Shown here: in pieces, positions 35,401 to 48,812 of the stretch
Position numbering within the stretch: the stretch's first letter is position 1
Layout: each line of letters begins with the position of its first letter
Source of the DNA: Septoria linicola
Lineage: Eukaryota; Ascomycota; Dothideomycetes; Mycosphaerellales; Mycosphaerellaceae
NCBI GenBank assembly: GCA_024114885.1
Contig: CP099424.1
Coordinates: 1-64,000 of the forward strand
Direction of reading: 5' to 3'
Length of the DNA stretch: 64,000 nucleotides
Translations under genes and position numbers: made by a program
Notes under the pieces: generated by a model
The model's database searches: none
What the model saw: the letters and a program-made list of their open reading frames with translations, nothing else
What the model was told of the DNA's origin: nothing

Positions 35401-38160
35401 GAGTCGTTAGTTAGTAGGCTACTAGGACGTACGAGCGATAGTATAAAATAGTTTCTAAATAACTATAGCGTATTTATAGATAGTCTAGTAACGATAGTTA
35501 GCGTAGAATAGGTAGCTATCGTCCTATCTACTAAAGTCGGCTTTATTAAGTACTTCTAGGATAGGCTAGCCGATAATATTATTAGCTATATAGTCGAGCG
35601 CTCGCGTAATAAGACTAGAGAGAAGTCGGGCGATTACTACGAGCGCGCGTTCTCTACTATCGTACGCGATTACGTGCTTAGAGAGGTATTAGAGAGACTA
35701 CTATAGTTAGATAGTATCGAGCCTAGTAAGGTATTTTAGCTAGCTAGTATAATAGAGCTAGCGATCGAGTATCGAGCGATAGGTCGGTCTCTAGATAAGT
35801 AGATTCTAGTAATAGGTAGCGAGCCTCTACTAGAGGGTAGTATAGTCCGTCTATATAGTATCGATACTCTTCTATAGTACTAGAAACTATAATAGCGTTA
35901 GTTAACTACTACTAGCTAGGTCGACTCCTATATCGGTTAAGCGATCGACTAGGTAGTAGGACGGCTATAAGGAGCTAGTTCTCGACTTTATAAAGAAATT
36001 CTAGAGATAGACGCTCTCGGTCTAGGTCGCGTCTAGATTTAGACTAACGTACTTTTATAGTATACTATCTTTACTATAGCTACTAGTATAGTTATATACG
36101 ACGTTAGTATGTTTCTTTATATACTTTTAATCGCCTATATATAATAGATAGAGCTAATAGGAGTATCCTTTAAACGCTAGTACGAGGTATAGGTTTAGTC
36201 GTCTAGGATATTTAGGTTAGAAGAGGTCTTAGGAAGTCTATACTAATAGAGTAACTATCTAGATCTAGTTATAGAGAGCTTATCTAGTAGTTTATAGTAT
36301 CTTATAGGTCTTCTCGAGGTAAGAGTCTAGCTATTAGAGAGAGATAGCGCGATAATACTTTTTATAGATAAGTACGTAAAGAGACGCGTTATAGGTAATA
36401 AAGTCTATAAACGTATAGGATAGACGATATAGAGAAGAGAACTTAGGAGGTATAGTAGCGATAGGTAGTAGCGAGACGAGTAGTCGAGGTACGATAATAT
36501 ACTTAGCTAGAGATAGTAATCCTTCTAAGGAGTAGGAGCGTATAGTACGATAGAAACTAGAGTAGATTAGAGAGTATAAAGGAGATCTAGGAATATAGTA
36601 GGAGGTATAGTTCGTAACTAGTTAAGGCTTTTATATAGTAGAATACTTACTTTATAGAGGTAGAATAGGACGTCTATATATTTCTATATAATAAGGGCTA
36701 AGAGAGATATAATTATAAGTATAGGTATAGGTATACGAGAGGAGATTACTCGTAGCGAGATAAAATATAACGTTAAAGCTAATTTAGAGCCTTAGTAGGA
36801 AATCTACTCCTATATAATAGCGTTACCTAGAGTAAATAATATATAAGCGACGAGCTAGGGTAAGGATTATAGAGTATATATAGTAGGTATAGAAAGCTTT
36901 AATATCTATAGACCTAACGAAAAGAGAGCCTTCTCTATATAGAAGTCTTTTATACTAACGATAGAGCTCCTAGCTAGAGAGGTCGAAGATAGATCGAGTC
37001 TCTAAGCTAATAGAAATCCTCCGCTTCGAGTTAATAGAACATAGTAAGTACTTAAGAACGAGTAATAGAATCGAAGTATTAGAGCTATATAGAAGATAGT
37101 ATATCGTAGAGAAGGCTCTTTATTACGTCCTATTTACGCTTAAAGAAGGCTTATACTCTATCCTAGCCTATAGAAGGCTCTTCTACTACGATAATAGTAG
37201 CGAGGATAATACTAATTAAGAGTAGAAGGTAGCTTCGAGGTACTAGCTAGCGAGGACTACTACTAGAGCTAGATAATATAGTAGAACGATCCTATCGAGC
37301 GATATTATATAAAGTAGTTTAATACGCCTATAGGACTACTATAGTAAATAGTTTACTATAGATAGATAGCTCTCGAGAATAGAAGATAGTAAAGATCAGG
37401 TCTAGTTTAGAGAGTAGTATACGCGTAGCTCTAAGAGAGGACGACTATATCGAGATATTAGAGTAGGAGCGAGTTAAGAGAGCTCCCTTTCCTATATAGA
37501 AGACTAGACTTTAGTTACTAGAAAGTAGTAGTAGAGCTTTCTAGAAAGCTTTATAGAAGAGGGTACTTAGGCGCCTAAGGCGACTACTACTATCGTATAG
37601 AGACTTAGAGACGAGCGTAGAGGCGCTCGTAGACGTAGTAGAATATCTATTAATAGAAATAGGTAGTAGAAGAACGTAAGAGGCTAACTAGATAGTAGAA
37701 GCGTCGTCGAGGAGTCTACTTTCTATTTCGGTCTCGTACTACTTCTCGAATAGAGCGCTACGAGTAGTAGTCTATAAGAACTAGAAAAGAGTTTTAGTAT
37801 CTAAACTATCTATCGAAGATAGGTATCTATCCGAACGAGGAGTTATAGAGAGTAGTAGCGCGTTATCTTCTCCTATATCGGAAGGCTATAGTAACGGTTC
37901 GAGAGTAGTAGTAGAGAAGAGAGAGAGATCGTAGTCGAGCGTACTATTAAGAGGCGTCGGTATACGAGTCGTAAATAGTACTCGCGAGAGTTCGTATATA
38001 GTAGATAGGTAGGTTACTATAGTACGTAGCGATCTAGATAGTCTAGGCGTAGTACTAGATATTACTATAGTAGATAGTAACGAGAGCTAGCGAAGAGGAG
38101 CCTAGAGTAGTATACTTATCGCTTAGGAAAGGACTCGTAATAGTAGAGCGGATACGATTA

Positions 38161-39897
38161 GAGTATAGAGTTTATAACGCTAGTTCTAGTAACGAAAAAC
38201 TCGCGCTAGTATATATATCTTAGGTATAGTATAATACTCGTATAGGATTAAGTACGACTTATCTAAAGCGTTCTTCTAACGAATAGTATACGACTCTACC
38301 GTCTCCTCCTAGATAGAGATAAGAGAGAAGTTAAAAAAGATCTTCTTATCTTCCTATATATCTATAAAAACCTACTTCTATATAGGCTTCTACGAGATAA
38401 GGACTTTATCTTCGTAGAAGTCTAATATATTCTCCTATTTCTAAACTTATAGAATATTACGACGAGGTATATTAATATAGAGGTAAGTAGCGAGTAGTAG
38501 TACGATATATAGTAGAAGGTAGACGAAGCGCTAGATCGTAAGTAGGAGGATAGTATAAGAGAACGAGGTAGGTATATATAGTTTAACTATAAGAGCGTAG
38601 GTCGATAGCGAGTACGAGGAGAAAGTAGGTATTATTAGTCGAGACGCTAACGATACGTATAATACCGTAAGGTGCTCCTAGTAAACGCTATAAGATATAG
38701 ACACGCTAGAACGCCTAGTATTTAATACTATATCGTAATTCTATTAAGGTTTAGTAAGAGAGTTACGCGATATATATATAGAGTATCTTATTTCCTTAAC
38801 TACGCGAATAGAGATACGTAATAGTATAGATATAGAGTATAGGCGATAGTAATAAGATAGCGAGGTAAAATACTAGAAGGAGTCGAGAACGGATATTAGC
38901 TATTACTTACGCGTAGAGAGAGGTTCTCTTAGATAGACGTACGATCGATATAAAGATAGGCTAGTATACTAGCTAGAACTAGTAGGGGTCGACGTATAGC
39001 GTACTCTTACTAGTTAAAGACTAGTAATATTAGTATAGAGAGCTATAGAGGCATCGTAAGCTTGCCTAATAGCCTTATACTTATTATCTAATAGCTCTCT
39101 AACGCTTAGACTACTCTAGAGTACTTAGTAGCTAAGCTCGGCCTTACTCTATAGACTACGACTCCTATAACTCCTACGACTTCTCGATTAGGTATAGTAT
39201 TAGTACTACTACGAAAATACGACTAGATACTACGAATTCTATAATCTCTTATCCTTAGTATAGGCGATAGAATACGTTCGTATAGAGTATAATCGCTTAC
39301 GCTAATACTAACTACTTCGAATATCTCCTAGTCGCGATATAATATAAGCGATTTAGTATCGAAGTATATAGTCGCGTAATACGACCTATCTACCGACCTC
39401 TATAGTAGTAGTAATCGAGGAGTAGGAGTAGTAAGAAGTAGTAGAGATAGTAAGGAGCGACGAGAGGATATATTACTCTAATCTTCTATATTTATATCTT
39501 TAGCCTACTCCTAGATATATTTAAAGAGTAGCGAGGCTTCTCTAATCCTAGAAGTACTAACTCGTAAGGTATATAGGATAGTAATTTCTCTCTTCTTTCT
39601 AATAAGGCTAGTTAGTATAGTAGTAATATATAGGCTATAGTTATTATAGGCGATCTATACTTATATCGTAGATACGATTCCTATACTAGTTAGTATTACT
39701 TCTATAATACTTGTCTTCTACGATAAGCGTTATAGAAGTAATAAACGATTTTTGCTAGTACTTCTCGAGTTTTAGTAGATAGTTTAGAGAGTTCTCTTTT
39801 AGCGATTCTAGTTACTTAGGTCGATCGTGTCTAGGTCGATAACTACGATCTTAGCCTCCTCGAATAATAGAAGTAATATCGCGAGCGTAGCTACGAA
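38161..39897. other. RIP-degraded DNA after the giant frame
   Basis: The frame of the giant pseudogene fades near 38.16 kb. From there to the pogo copies I see no motif on either strand. There is no clear repeat either. It probably contains the 3' flank of that gene. Confidence 0.4.
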
Positions 39898-40587
39898 GGT
39901 ATTTAATAAGTATCCTAATTAGAAAGGTATCCTAATTAATTTACTAGGTAGATTAACTTTGATACTAGATTTCTTATACTAGAGGAGTTAGAATAACTAT
40001 AAAGTTAGAGTAATTTAGTCCTAAGAAGTTACTCTATCTAATAGATAACCTCTAAAGTTATAGCCTTAGATTCTATACTTACTATAGGCTAGTTAGGCTC
40101 TAAGCTGTTTCTTAATCTAATTAACTCGCTCTATTACCTAATAAGCCTAGAACTAAGCTATGTCTCTAGTAGCTAATTTATAAGTATTAAGTCTAAAAGT
40201 AAGCTCGATTTTCTTCCTTAGTACTATATAAGACTAGAATTCTTTAATTATAGTCGTAAGGTTATTATATAGAGCCTCTAGTAATATTATTAAAACTCGT
40301 ATCCTTTAGAACACTTTCGAGAGCTTGTCTACTACGCTAAGGATAGAGGTTAATAAGCTATTCTAATAGCTTATAACCCTAGCCTTGATCTTACTAGTTT
40401 GCCTCTTAATCTATCTAATAAACAAGGTAGTAGTAGTATTCGTGTTTTGTAATAGAGTATTAGCTTAGGTAATATAGCTAGTATATCTAGAGGTAGTAAG
40501 CCTAAGCCTCTAAAGGTACCTCGGATATTATTAAGAGTAAATATAGCCTTATAGGTAGGCTAAAGTTATAGTAGGAAGTCTTCCTTA
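39898..40587 (-). mobile_element. pogo/Fot1-type transposon, copy B, truncated by copy C
   Basis: It starts with a GGTATTTAATAAGTATCCTA terminal-repeat-like end. It matches the transposase 3' part of copies A and C over about 0.69 kb, including CTATGTCTCTAGTAGCTAAT. It stops at GAAGTCTTCCTTAA, exactly where copy C begins. The rest of copy B is not found after copy C. The homologous point in copy C is near 41,290. Confidence 0.75.
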
Positions 40588-42373
40588 ACATGTTTAATAG
40601 CTTAGTATATTAGATAGGTTAGTATATTAACTATACGAGGTAGATAACTTCTATTATTAATTTCTTATACGATAGGTATTAGAACTATACTAAAGTTAGA
40701 TTAATAGAATCCTTAGATCTTACTTAGTATAATAGATAGGCCCTTAAGTTATAATAGAGAATAGTATACCTACTATAGGTTAGTTTAGCCCTTAGTACCT
40801 TATCGAGCTAAGTAACTATTAGTATTACTAATTAAGCCTATAATAGAGCGATGTCTCTAGTAGCTAATTTATTAGTATTAATACCTAGAGGAAGCTAGAT
40901 TTTCTTCCTTAGAGCTCTAGAAGACTATAATTCGTAAATAATAGTCTTAATATTATTATATTTAGTCTATAGTAATATTATTATAGCTTATAACCTTTTA
41001 AGCTTATCTACTACGTTAAGGATCGAAGTAGGTAAGCTATTTAGATAGTTAATAAGCCTGTCCTAGACCTTGTTTATCTACCTCTCTATCTACCTTAGAT
41101 CCTAAAAAGTATTTAGAGGATCTAATAAACAAGATAGTAGTAGAGTTAGTGTTTTATAACGTAGTATTAGCTAGGACAATATAGCCTATAGATCTAGTAG
41201 GAACAAGCCTAAGCCTCTAAAGGTATCTCTAATCGTATTAGAGGTAAATATAGCCTTATAGGTAGGCCTTAACTCTAGAAGGAAGTCTTCCTTAATTAGA
41301 TAGTAGTATCTAACTATACTAAGCCTAGAGATTCTAGCTAAATATATCTTTTTTAATAGACTAAAATAGCTAACGTCTAGTAGCTATAAGAGGTAACTTG
41401 AATAAGGTAGTATATAGAGGGTAATAATACCTTATTAATTATAGAATAACTTAAACTCTAGTATTATATAGCTATTATAGCTATCTAGGATTAGTAGCCT
41501 CTTCTTACTAATAGTCTTATACTTAGTATAGTTATTAAAGTACTAAATCTACTAGAATAAATAATCGAAGGAAGTCTAGCCTTTTAGATAAACTCCTAGC
41601 TTCTATATTAGTAGAAGATAGTCGAACTAGGCCTAGTTTATTTCCTTACTAGAGAAGATAATATATAGAGGTACTAACTAGCCTTCTATAGTAATATAGG
41701 TAATAACTATCTACTACTACGTAGAATTAGAAACTAAGGCTTTAGGTCGTTACCTACGCTTAGTAGTAGTAATACTAATAGTATTCTAATAGTGTCTAAG
41801 CTAGGATCTACTCTTATTAAAGGTATAAATGTCGTACTAGGTGATTCTATAGTAGGTTATTAGGTTCTAAACGAGTAGAAACTACTCTAAGAGAACCTCT
41901 AGGTCCTTATTTAGAGCTCTCTAGTTTAACTACCTCTATAATAATCGAGTTTCTAAGCCTAGATAACGCTAGACGAAGTAATAAGCTAATCTTAGGCGAA
42001 CCTCTTATATATTCTATACCTTTATTATTAAGGAGGTCTAGCTTTAGAAGATAGCCTATATAGGCGAGTAACTACGTAAATCTAGGTCGAGAATCTTCTA
42101 ATAAACTACCTCCTCTTCTATTAGAGGAAAGGCTCTATTCGTAAGAGGTATACTAGCCTTTAGTAGCGTACTATAGAGTCTCGTATAGAAGGTAGAATCA
42201 GGTATATCGTACGCCTCTATAGCGCGTCGTATACTTGAAAAACGACTAAATAGGTATTTATAGATAGCTTACTAAAGGATCTCTTCGTTAGGAGAAGCTA
42301 TCGCGTAAGGTAGTAGATACGAGACGAAGTTAATTAGAATACCTATTTAATAAGGATACTAATTAGATACGTG
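40588..42373 (-). mobile_element. pogo/Fot1-type transposon, copy C, RIP-inactivated
   Basis: About 1.79 kb. The left end, ACATGTTTAATAGCTTAGTA, matches the terminal repeat of copy A; the right end, near ATACGTG (42,367-42,373), is less similar. Minus-strand translation gives PLIEEEVVY.KILDLDLRSY near 42.11 kb and the DDE region with RPKAL near 41.75 kb. Both align with copy A. Catalytic and start codons are lost. Copies A and C differ well beyond RIP-type changes in places, so they may represent two subfamilies. Confidence 0.8.
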
Positions 42374-45300
42374 AGATTAGTAGTCGCGTAAACCTATTTT
42401 ATATAGATAGGAGTAGTCTAGAAGTCGAGTTTAGGTTTTAGGAGTACGTCGAGAGAGTAAGGCTATCTACGAGCGAGTAAGGAAATCGAGTAGTAGACGC
42501 GTTCGTACTACGCTAAGCCTTAATATATACGTATAGGAGAGGAAATAAGATATAGAGCTTCGAACGAGTAAGGAGGTAAACAGACGTATCCCTTCTAGAC
42601 GACCTCTCGATTACGATATAGGCCTATATATAGTTATAGGCCCTATAATATATCCTCTACTTCCGACGAGATTCGTCGTTAGTCGTACCCTATAGTAAGG
42701 CTCTACGCTCTCTACTATATTACCTACCTACTAGACAGGTATAAGTAAGGTAGTTATATTATTATAAACGTACTAGTTAAGTACGTAGAAGCTTCCTTAC
42801 TAGTATATCTCCTTACTATTCGTTAATTAGTATATAGCCCTTACGTATATAAAAAGGATCTTTCTTTCTACTTACGATATAGTCTTCTATCCTCTACTCT
42901 ATATACGTCTTCTCTTCTTAGAACTTCGTTATATATTAACTAAAGCCTTTAACTACTTCTCTTCCTAGTAGCTATCTTCTAACGTTAAAGTTTACGATAT
43001 AGTATCTACTTTATATAAGAGAGTCTATTAGACTCTTAGTAACTATAGTAGCTAGCTTAAGTAGTATAGTCTAGTATATAATAGTAAGTATCTCGACCTA
43101 CGTTAGAACTTTAATTACTAGTTTCGAGAGACGCGAGATAACTATACGCGTTTCGAGATTAGTAAGCTCGACGTATATTATAACTTTAAAGAGTAGGTTA
43201 ATATATAAGTAGGAGAGATAGTCGTAGAGCTAGAGAGTAGTACTACCCTCCTCTTATAACTAATCGCTAAGGGTACTCGCGCTCTAGATAAACTTATTAT
43301 TATTAATCGCGAGCCTATAAGTCTTATAGTAGTAGAAGAGTATTTCCGACGCCGCTTCCTAAATAGTCTCTAGCTAATATTTATATAAGTAGACTTCTCG
43401 ATAGTCGCGAGCTAACTAGAGATCTTATAGTATTTTAATAGTAGGAAAGTAGCCGTAGTAGTCGCGTCGTACGTAGTTAGCTACTTCGAAGACTACTTAG
43501 TACCCGACCTAATTAGATTCGCGCTCTACCTCGGCTATCGTTTCGTCTTCGACTATATCTATAAGGATCTCTACGCTTAGATAGGCTCTAATACTATATA
43601 AGCTATCTACCTTTACTACGCGATAAGACCTAGTCCTCTTCTCTAGTAGATTAATACGAGTACTCTAATCGATATCGAAGCGATCTACGAGTATATAGAT
43701 AGTACTAAGCGTAATAAGATAGTATAGTAGATAGTAGAACTAATTAGTTAGTTAGGCGTAACGCTTATATAGTAAGGCTAAAAGTATATACTAGACCTAG
43801 TAGTCGTAGTAGACTACGCTACTAAGCTTCGTATAGAATTACTTACTAATCTCCTCTATAAGTAAACGTATATCTAGATATAGTAGAATATCGACGCCGA
43901 TTTCGAGATACTCTAAGAGCGAAATAATATTAATCCTAGTATAGATAGACGCTTTCGAGAGGACTAATAGTAGGTTAAGGTAGAATATATTAAGATAGAG
44001 TATATCTTCGAGGTTCGATAAGGATCGTATAAGAGTCGAAGCGTATAGAGACTAGTAGCGGATTCCTAAGAAAGTATAAGGTACTAGAAAAGCGTTTTCC
44101 TTAGTAGCTAAGAGTAAATAGAAATATCCTATACTTAGAATAATAATAAATACGACAATAGCGACAGTAGAGGATCTAATAACTCTATAAGGAGGATACT
44201 AATATATATAATAATTAATCTAGAGTAGTAGTAGATATAGCAACTATACGAGGTATAGTAGAGGACTTAGTTATAATATTTTACTATAGAACCTACGACT
44301 AGGTCGACTCTACGAGAGCCTACTAGTAGATAATAGAACTAAACCTATTAATCTCTACTCCTATATATTACTTTCTCTCTAGTATATCTAAACTAGATCG
44401 TTATAGTAAGAGGTACGCTATCTCTTCTATATCCTTTTTAGAGGTCGGACCTCGTACTCGTATACGAATTCGAGTAATTAGAGGCGATATATCGTATAGG
44501 CGTAGTAATTTTATAGAGCTTTAAGGTATAGTAGCTAGACCCTATCGCTCTCGTAGAACTAAATCTATAAAGCTAACTACGATCGAATAGAGTAAAGCCT
44601 CTTCTTATAGGCGAAACCGTAAGTAAGACTATCGATATCTACTATAGTACGTTCTATCTAGTATATACCGAAGAGCGATCTATTACGTATAGGTATAAAG
44701 CCGCTACTTCTTCCTAGTCCTACTTCGTATAGAGTACCTCGAATACGTAGCGATATTCGTACTTAGTAGGCTATTTAGAGCTTAAGGCGACTTAGGGTAG
44801 TATTCGAATAGGATAGGAGAGGGTAGAGGTATTATTAGCGCGTTAATACTATCGAGAAGAGTATCGTCTATAGTATACGTCTAAGGACGATCGGATAGGT
44901 AAATAGATATAGTAGCTAGTAGAATCGATAACGTAGAAGATAGTAATAAGAATAGTATAAAAAGATTTATAGGAATATATTTAATAGATAGAGTAGTATA
45001 GCGTAGAGGAGAGAGTAATAGTTTATATAGTAACCCTTTATAGTTAATCTAAACCGCGCCTGATTATACTTAGACTCTCTACGAGAATTGCCTAGTCTAG
45101 ATATCTAATTAGCTTACGAGTTATAGGTAGAAGGATACGAGCCTACGTATCTACTTATAGATAAGCGTAAAAGGTAAATTCTAGTAAAGAGAGTCGGAAA
45201 GTAGAGAGGAAGAGCGCGTAGTATAAGGATATATCCTTTACTCCTCTATCTACGAACCTAGTCTAGCGCTCGTCTATCGAGTATCGTTAGCCTATCGACC

Positions 45301-46719
45301 CTTATCGTCCTTAACGACGTATAGAGCTTTAAAGCCTACGTGAAGTTATAATAGTAACCTCGTTTACTTTCGTAAGCTAACGTTCGAATAAGACTATACC
45401 TTAGTTATAGTAGTAGAGAGGAAGCTATAAATTAGAGCGATACCGAACGTAGACCTAATAATAGCTAACTTAGAAATAACGTAAAGTAATAATCTAATTA
45501 AAATATAGTCTCCTCGACTACTCTTAATCGGACGTAAGTAGTATAGTACTATAAAGTACTTATACCTATCTATATCTACTATTAATAACGAGTACTACTA
45601 ATAGTATAGGCGAATCTATAGTCGACTAGAATAGTTAAGAAACATAGTAGCGTATAGTAGCTACTATTATCGTAGTAGGCGTCAAGGTTAGTATAAGAGG
45701 CTTCTCTCGTCCTACTTAGTTTTACTTATTACGTAATAGATCGACTATAAGTAGGTCGCTATCTATTTCGGTACGACCGATAGTAAGAGCTCGACCTGAA
45801 TTATACTCGTACTAAGGACTCGAATAAGCTTAGAGGTAGATATAATCGAGAACCGCTTCTATAAGATTAAGAAGAAGGCTATAGTACTTAGAGAGGAGCT
45901 CGAGACTAGCGAGCGTAGCTAGTCGATACCTATCTATAAGTCTACTACTATCGGTACTCTAAAGAAGACCTTAAGAGATACTCTAAAGAAGGATCCTCTC
46001 TCTAGTAGGTCGACCTACTAATACCTATTAGGCTCTAAACTTATACTAAAACTTAATAGCTATTACGAACGCCTATATCTCTAAGACGCTAACTCCTAAG
46101 AACTATAAGAGTACTATTAAGTAGGAGGCTATCGAATTAGATCTCGTTAATACTCTAAGCGACTTAGACGATAGCTTAGGTAGTTTTAGATACTATATAG
46201 GCGCCTTTAATAGCGACGACTTAAGTGATTTTAGGAATTAAGAGATAAGCCTACGATATAAGGCTTAACTAGCTAGTACTAATAGGCTTAAAGTAGTAGA
46301 GACTTAGAGTCTAGCGTAGATTACGCTAAAGCTTTACTTAAGCTTAATATAGAATAATATAACTTAAAAGTGCTCCTCTCTACGATCCTATAGGTTTATC
46401 CTCGTCTTATATTATCTTCGTAATTAATCTATAGACGTACGTCTATAGGTATAATTAGAACGCTAGAGCTACTTAGATTTAAACTAATATAATCTAAGAT
46501 ATAGCTACTTAAGCTTAGGTAGTATAACTATTTCTAAGGAGTCTATTATAGTCCTACTATATAGGAGCGTAGTATAAGTAAGCGTAGAGGTTCCGAAGCT
46601 ATAAGAGCTTAAATTAGGACCCTCGCTAGTATACCTATTAGGTACTTAATATACTTCGCTAGAGCTACTAATTATACTCGACTTCCTATATAGAGAGAGA
46701 TAAAGTTATATAAACTTAA
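42374..46719 (+). other. RIP-degraded DNA with coding-like plus-strand stretches
   Basis: From about 43,000 to 44,140 one plus-strand frame is protein-like when TAG/TAA are read as Gln, for example YLVPDLIRFALYLGYRFVFD near 43.5 kb, then a charged region. A further stretch near 45.7-46.0 kb has ENRFYKIKKKAIVLREELE. No family was recognised and no ends can be set. These may be one or more decayed genes. Confidence 0.35.
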
Positions 46720-48030
46720 GAGCGCGTAGTATAGAGTAAGGACACGTAGTAGAAAGGAAGGACGCGTAGTATAGAGTAAGATATACTCTAAGGATATAGT
46801 CGAAGGCGTTAAGGGTAATCGAAGAGAGATAGAGTAGTTAAGAGTAGAGTAGAACGCGTAGTATAAGGTAGGAAAGGGCGTATAGTATAGAGTAAGGATA
46901 CGTAGTATAGAGTAAGAGCGCGTAGTATAAAGTAAGAAGATATAGTCGAAGACGTTAAGAGCGATCGAGGAGAGATAGAATAGTTAAGAGTAGAGTAGAA
47001 CGCGTAGTATAGAGTAGAAAAGAGCGTATAGAGAAGAGATAGAATAGGGAAGGTAGAGTAGAACGTATAGTATAAAGTAGAAAAGAGTAGGTAGAAAAGA
47101 GGTATAATAGTTTAGAGTAGAGTAGAATATAGAGAGTAAGGTAGGAAAGAGCGCGTAGAAGAGAAGTAGAATAGTAGAAGAGAGGTATAATAGTTTAGGG
47201 TAGAGTAGAACGTAAAGGGCAAAGTAGGAAAGAGCGTATAAAGAAGAGGTAGAATAATTTAGAGTAGAGTAGAACGTAGAGAGTAAGGTAGGAAAGAGCG
47301 CGTAGAGGAGAGGTATAGTAGTTTAGGGTAGAGTAGAACGTAGAGAGTAAGATAGGAAAGAGCGCGTAGAGAAGAAGTAGAATAGTAGAGGAGAGGTATA
47401 ATAGTTTAGAGTAGAGTAGAACGTAGAGGGTAAGGTAGGAAAGAGCGTATAGAAAAGAGATATTCTAGTTTAAAATAGAGTAGAACATAGAGAGTAAGAT
47501 AGGAAAGAGCGCGTAGAGGAGAGGTATAATAGTTTAGAGTAGAGTAGAACGTAGAGGATAAGGTAGGAAAGAGTACGTAGAGAAGAGGTATAATAGTTTA
47601 GGATAGAGTAGAACGTAGAGAGTAAGGTAGGAAAGAGCGCGTAGAGGAGAGGTATAATAGTTTAGAGTAGAGTAGAATATAGAGAGTAAGATAGGAAAGA
47701 GCGCGTAGAGGAGAGGTAGAATAGTAGAGAAGAGGTATAATAGTTTAGGATAGAGTAGAACGCGAAGAGTAAGATAGGAAAGAGTACATAGAGGAGAGAT
47801 AGAATAATTTAGAGTAGAGTAGAATATAGAGAGTAAGGTAGAAAAGAGCGTATAGAGAAGAGGTATAGTAGTTTAAGGTAGAGTAGAACGTAGAGAGTAA
47901 GGTAGAAAAGAGCGTATAGAGAAGAGGTAGAATAGTAGAGAAGAGGTATAATAGTTTAGAGTAGAGTAGAACGTAAAGGGTAAGGTAGGAAAGGGCGCGT
48001 AGAGAAGAGGTAGAATAGAGAAGGTAGAGT
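46720..48030. repeat. Minisatellite, about 64-bp purine-rich unit
   Basis: About 20 degenerate units share GTAGAGTAGAACGTAGAGAG, GTAAGGTAGGAAAGAGCGCG and AGAAGAGGTATAATAGTTTA. Most copies are 62-66 bp apart. Some are about 86 bp because of an extra 20-22 bp AGAAGTAGAATAGTAGAGGAG block. The top strand is strongly purine-rich, with clear strand asymmetry. It lacks a long frame. Differences between copies are largely transitions. Confidence 0.88.
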
Positions 48031-48667
48031 AGAATACTCGATTAGGAAGTACTTTAGTTAGAGTTTAGAGCTAACTATTATACCTCGAGGAAGAGCTTTA
48101 GAGTATAGTAGCTAGGATCGTTAAGAAGTAGAATATCTAGAATATAGAGTTAGAGAGATAGTAGAGTAGGAGTTAGTTACTCTACGATTATATTAAGATA
48201 GTAGATAATAAGATTACCTTATTATTACTAATAGGTAGTTACGGCTAAAGTACTATTCTATATAGTACGCTATAAACGTAACTATCGCTATCGTTCCTAG
48301 TCGCGCTCTCGATATATATATACTACTTTAGCTACGACGTTAGAAGATAATAGATAACTACGTTTTAGAAGTATATTAGAATAATATTATATCTCGAAGG
48401 TAGTAGTTAGAATACGACCTTAACTTCCTAAAAGAAAATATAGGTAGCGATATAGCTAGATTTAAGAGAATTTTACTATTACTATAGGAGGCGTATAGAT
48501 AGTATTAGGAGCTAATTAAAGTATATAGGGTAGCTACTTATAGTACTAAGAAGAATATAAAATACTCTACTAGCTAGTAGGAGTTTTAATTACTAGCTAG
48601 CTAAGTATTCTACTTCTCTTAATCTACTAGAGGTCGTCTTCTAAATAAAGGCTCTTACGAGTTAGAG
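48031..48667. other. Degraded spacer between two tandem arrays
   Basis: Unique-looking RIPed sequence. I found no motif or repeat that could be named. Confidence 0.4.
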
Positions 48668-48812
48668 CCTCTTTATTATAGCTAGGCTCTTTATTATAGC
48701 TAGACCCTTTATTATAGCCGGCCTTCTTATTATAGCTAAGCGCTTTATTATAGCTAGGCTATTTATTATAGCTAGGCCCTTTATTATATCTAGACTCTTT
48801 ATTATACTTAGA
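48668..48812. repeat. 18-bp tandem repeat, about eight copies
   Basis: CTTTATTATAGCTAGGCT repeats with an exact 18-bp period from about 48,668, with single-base variants (AGACCC, GCCGGCC, AGCGC). Eighteen is a multiple of three, so it could be a former six-residue coding repeat. No surrounding frame could be shown. Confidence 0.88.

Larger units (their letters stand above)
25742..38160 (+). pseudogene. Decayed giant reading frame (about 2,000 codons), split by a copia insertion
   Basis: A single plus-strand phase is protein-like from about 25,742 to the insertion at 26,163. It resumes in the same phase at 32,466, once the retrotransposon and one copy of its CTAGT duplication are removed. It then runs to about 38,160, roughly 6.1 kb in total. 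Stops are only TAG/TAA, about one in ten codons, as expected from lost Gln/Trp; the other frames hold clearly more. No intron or frameshift is evident. Local features are EDNASIARLDKIRLYILV across the junction, a basic stretch SKRKRASVEEVF (about 35.14 kb) and Gln/Arg-rich regions near 37.0-38.0 kb. I recognise no domain: RecQ-type telomere-linked helicase motifs, DUF3435 and Helitron Rep motifs were looked for and not seen. True start and end are unknown. Confidence 0.5.

Noticed and set aside
25742..38160. Telomere-linked RecQ helicase
   Set aside because: Such genes are common near fungal telomeres, but I found no Walker A, DEAH-type or later helicase motif in the reverted frame.
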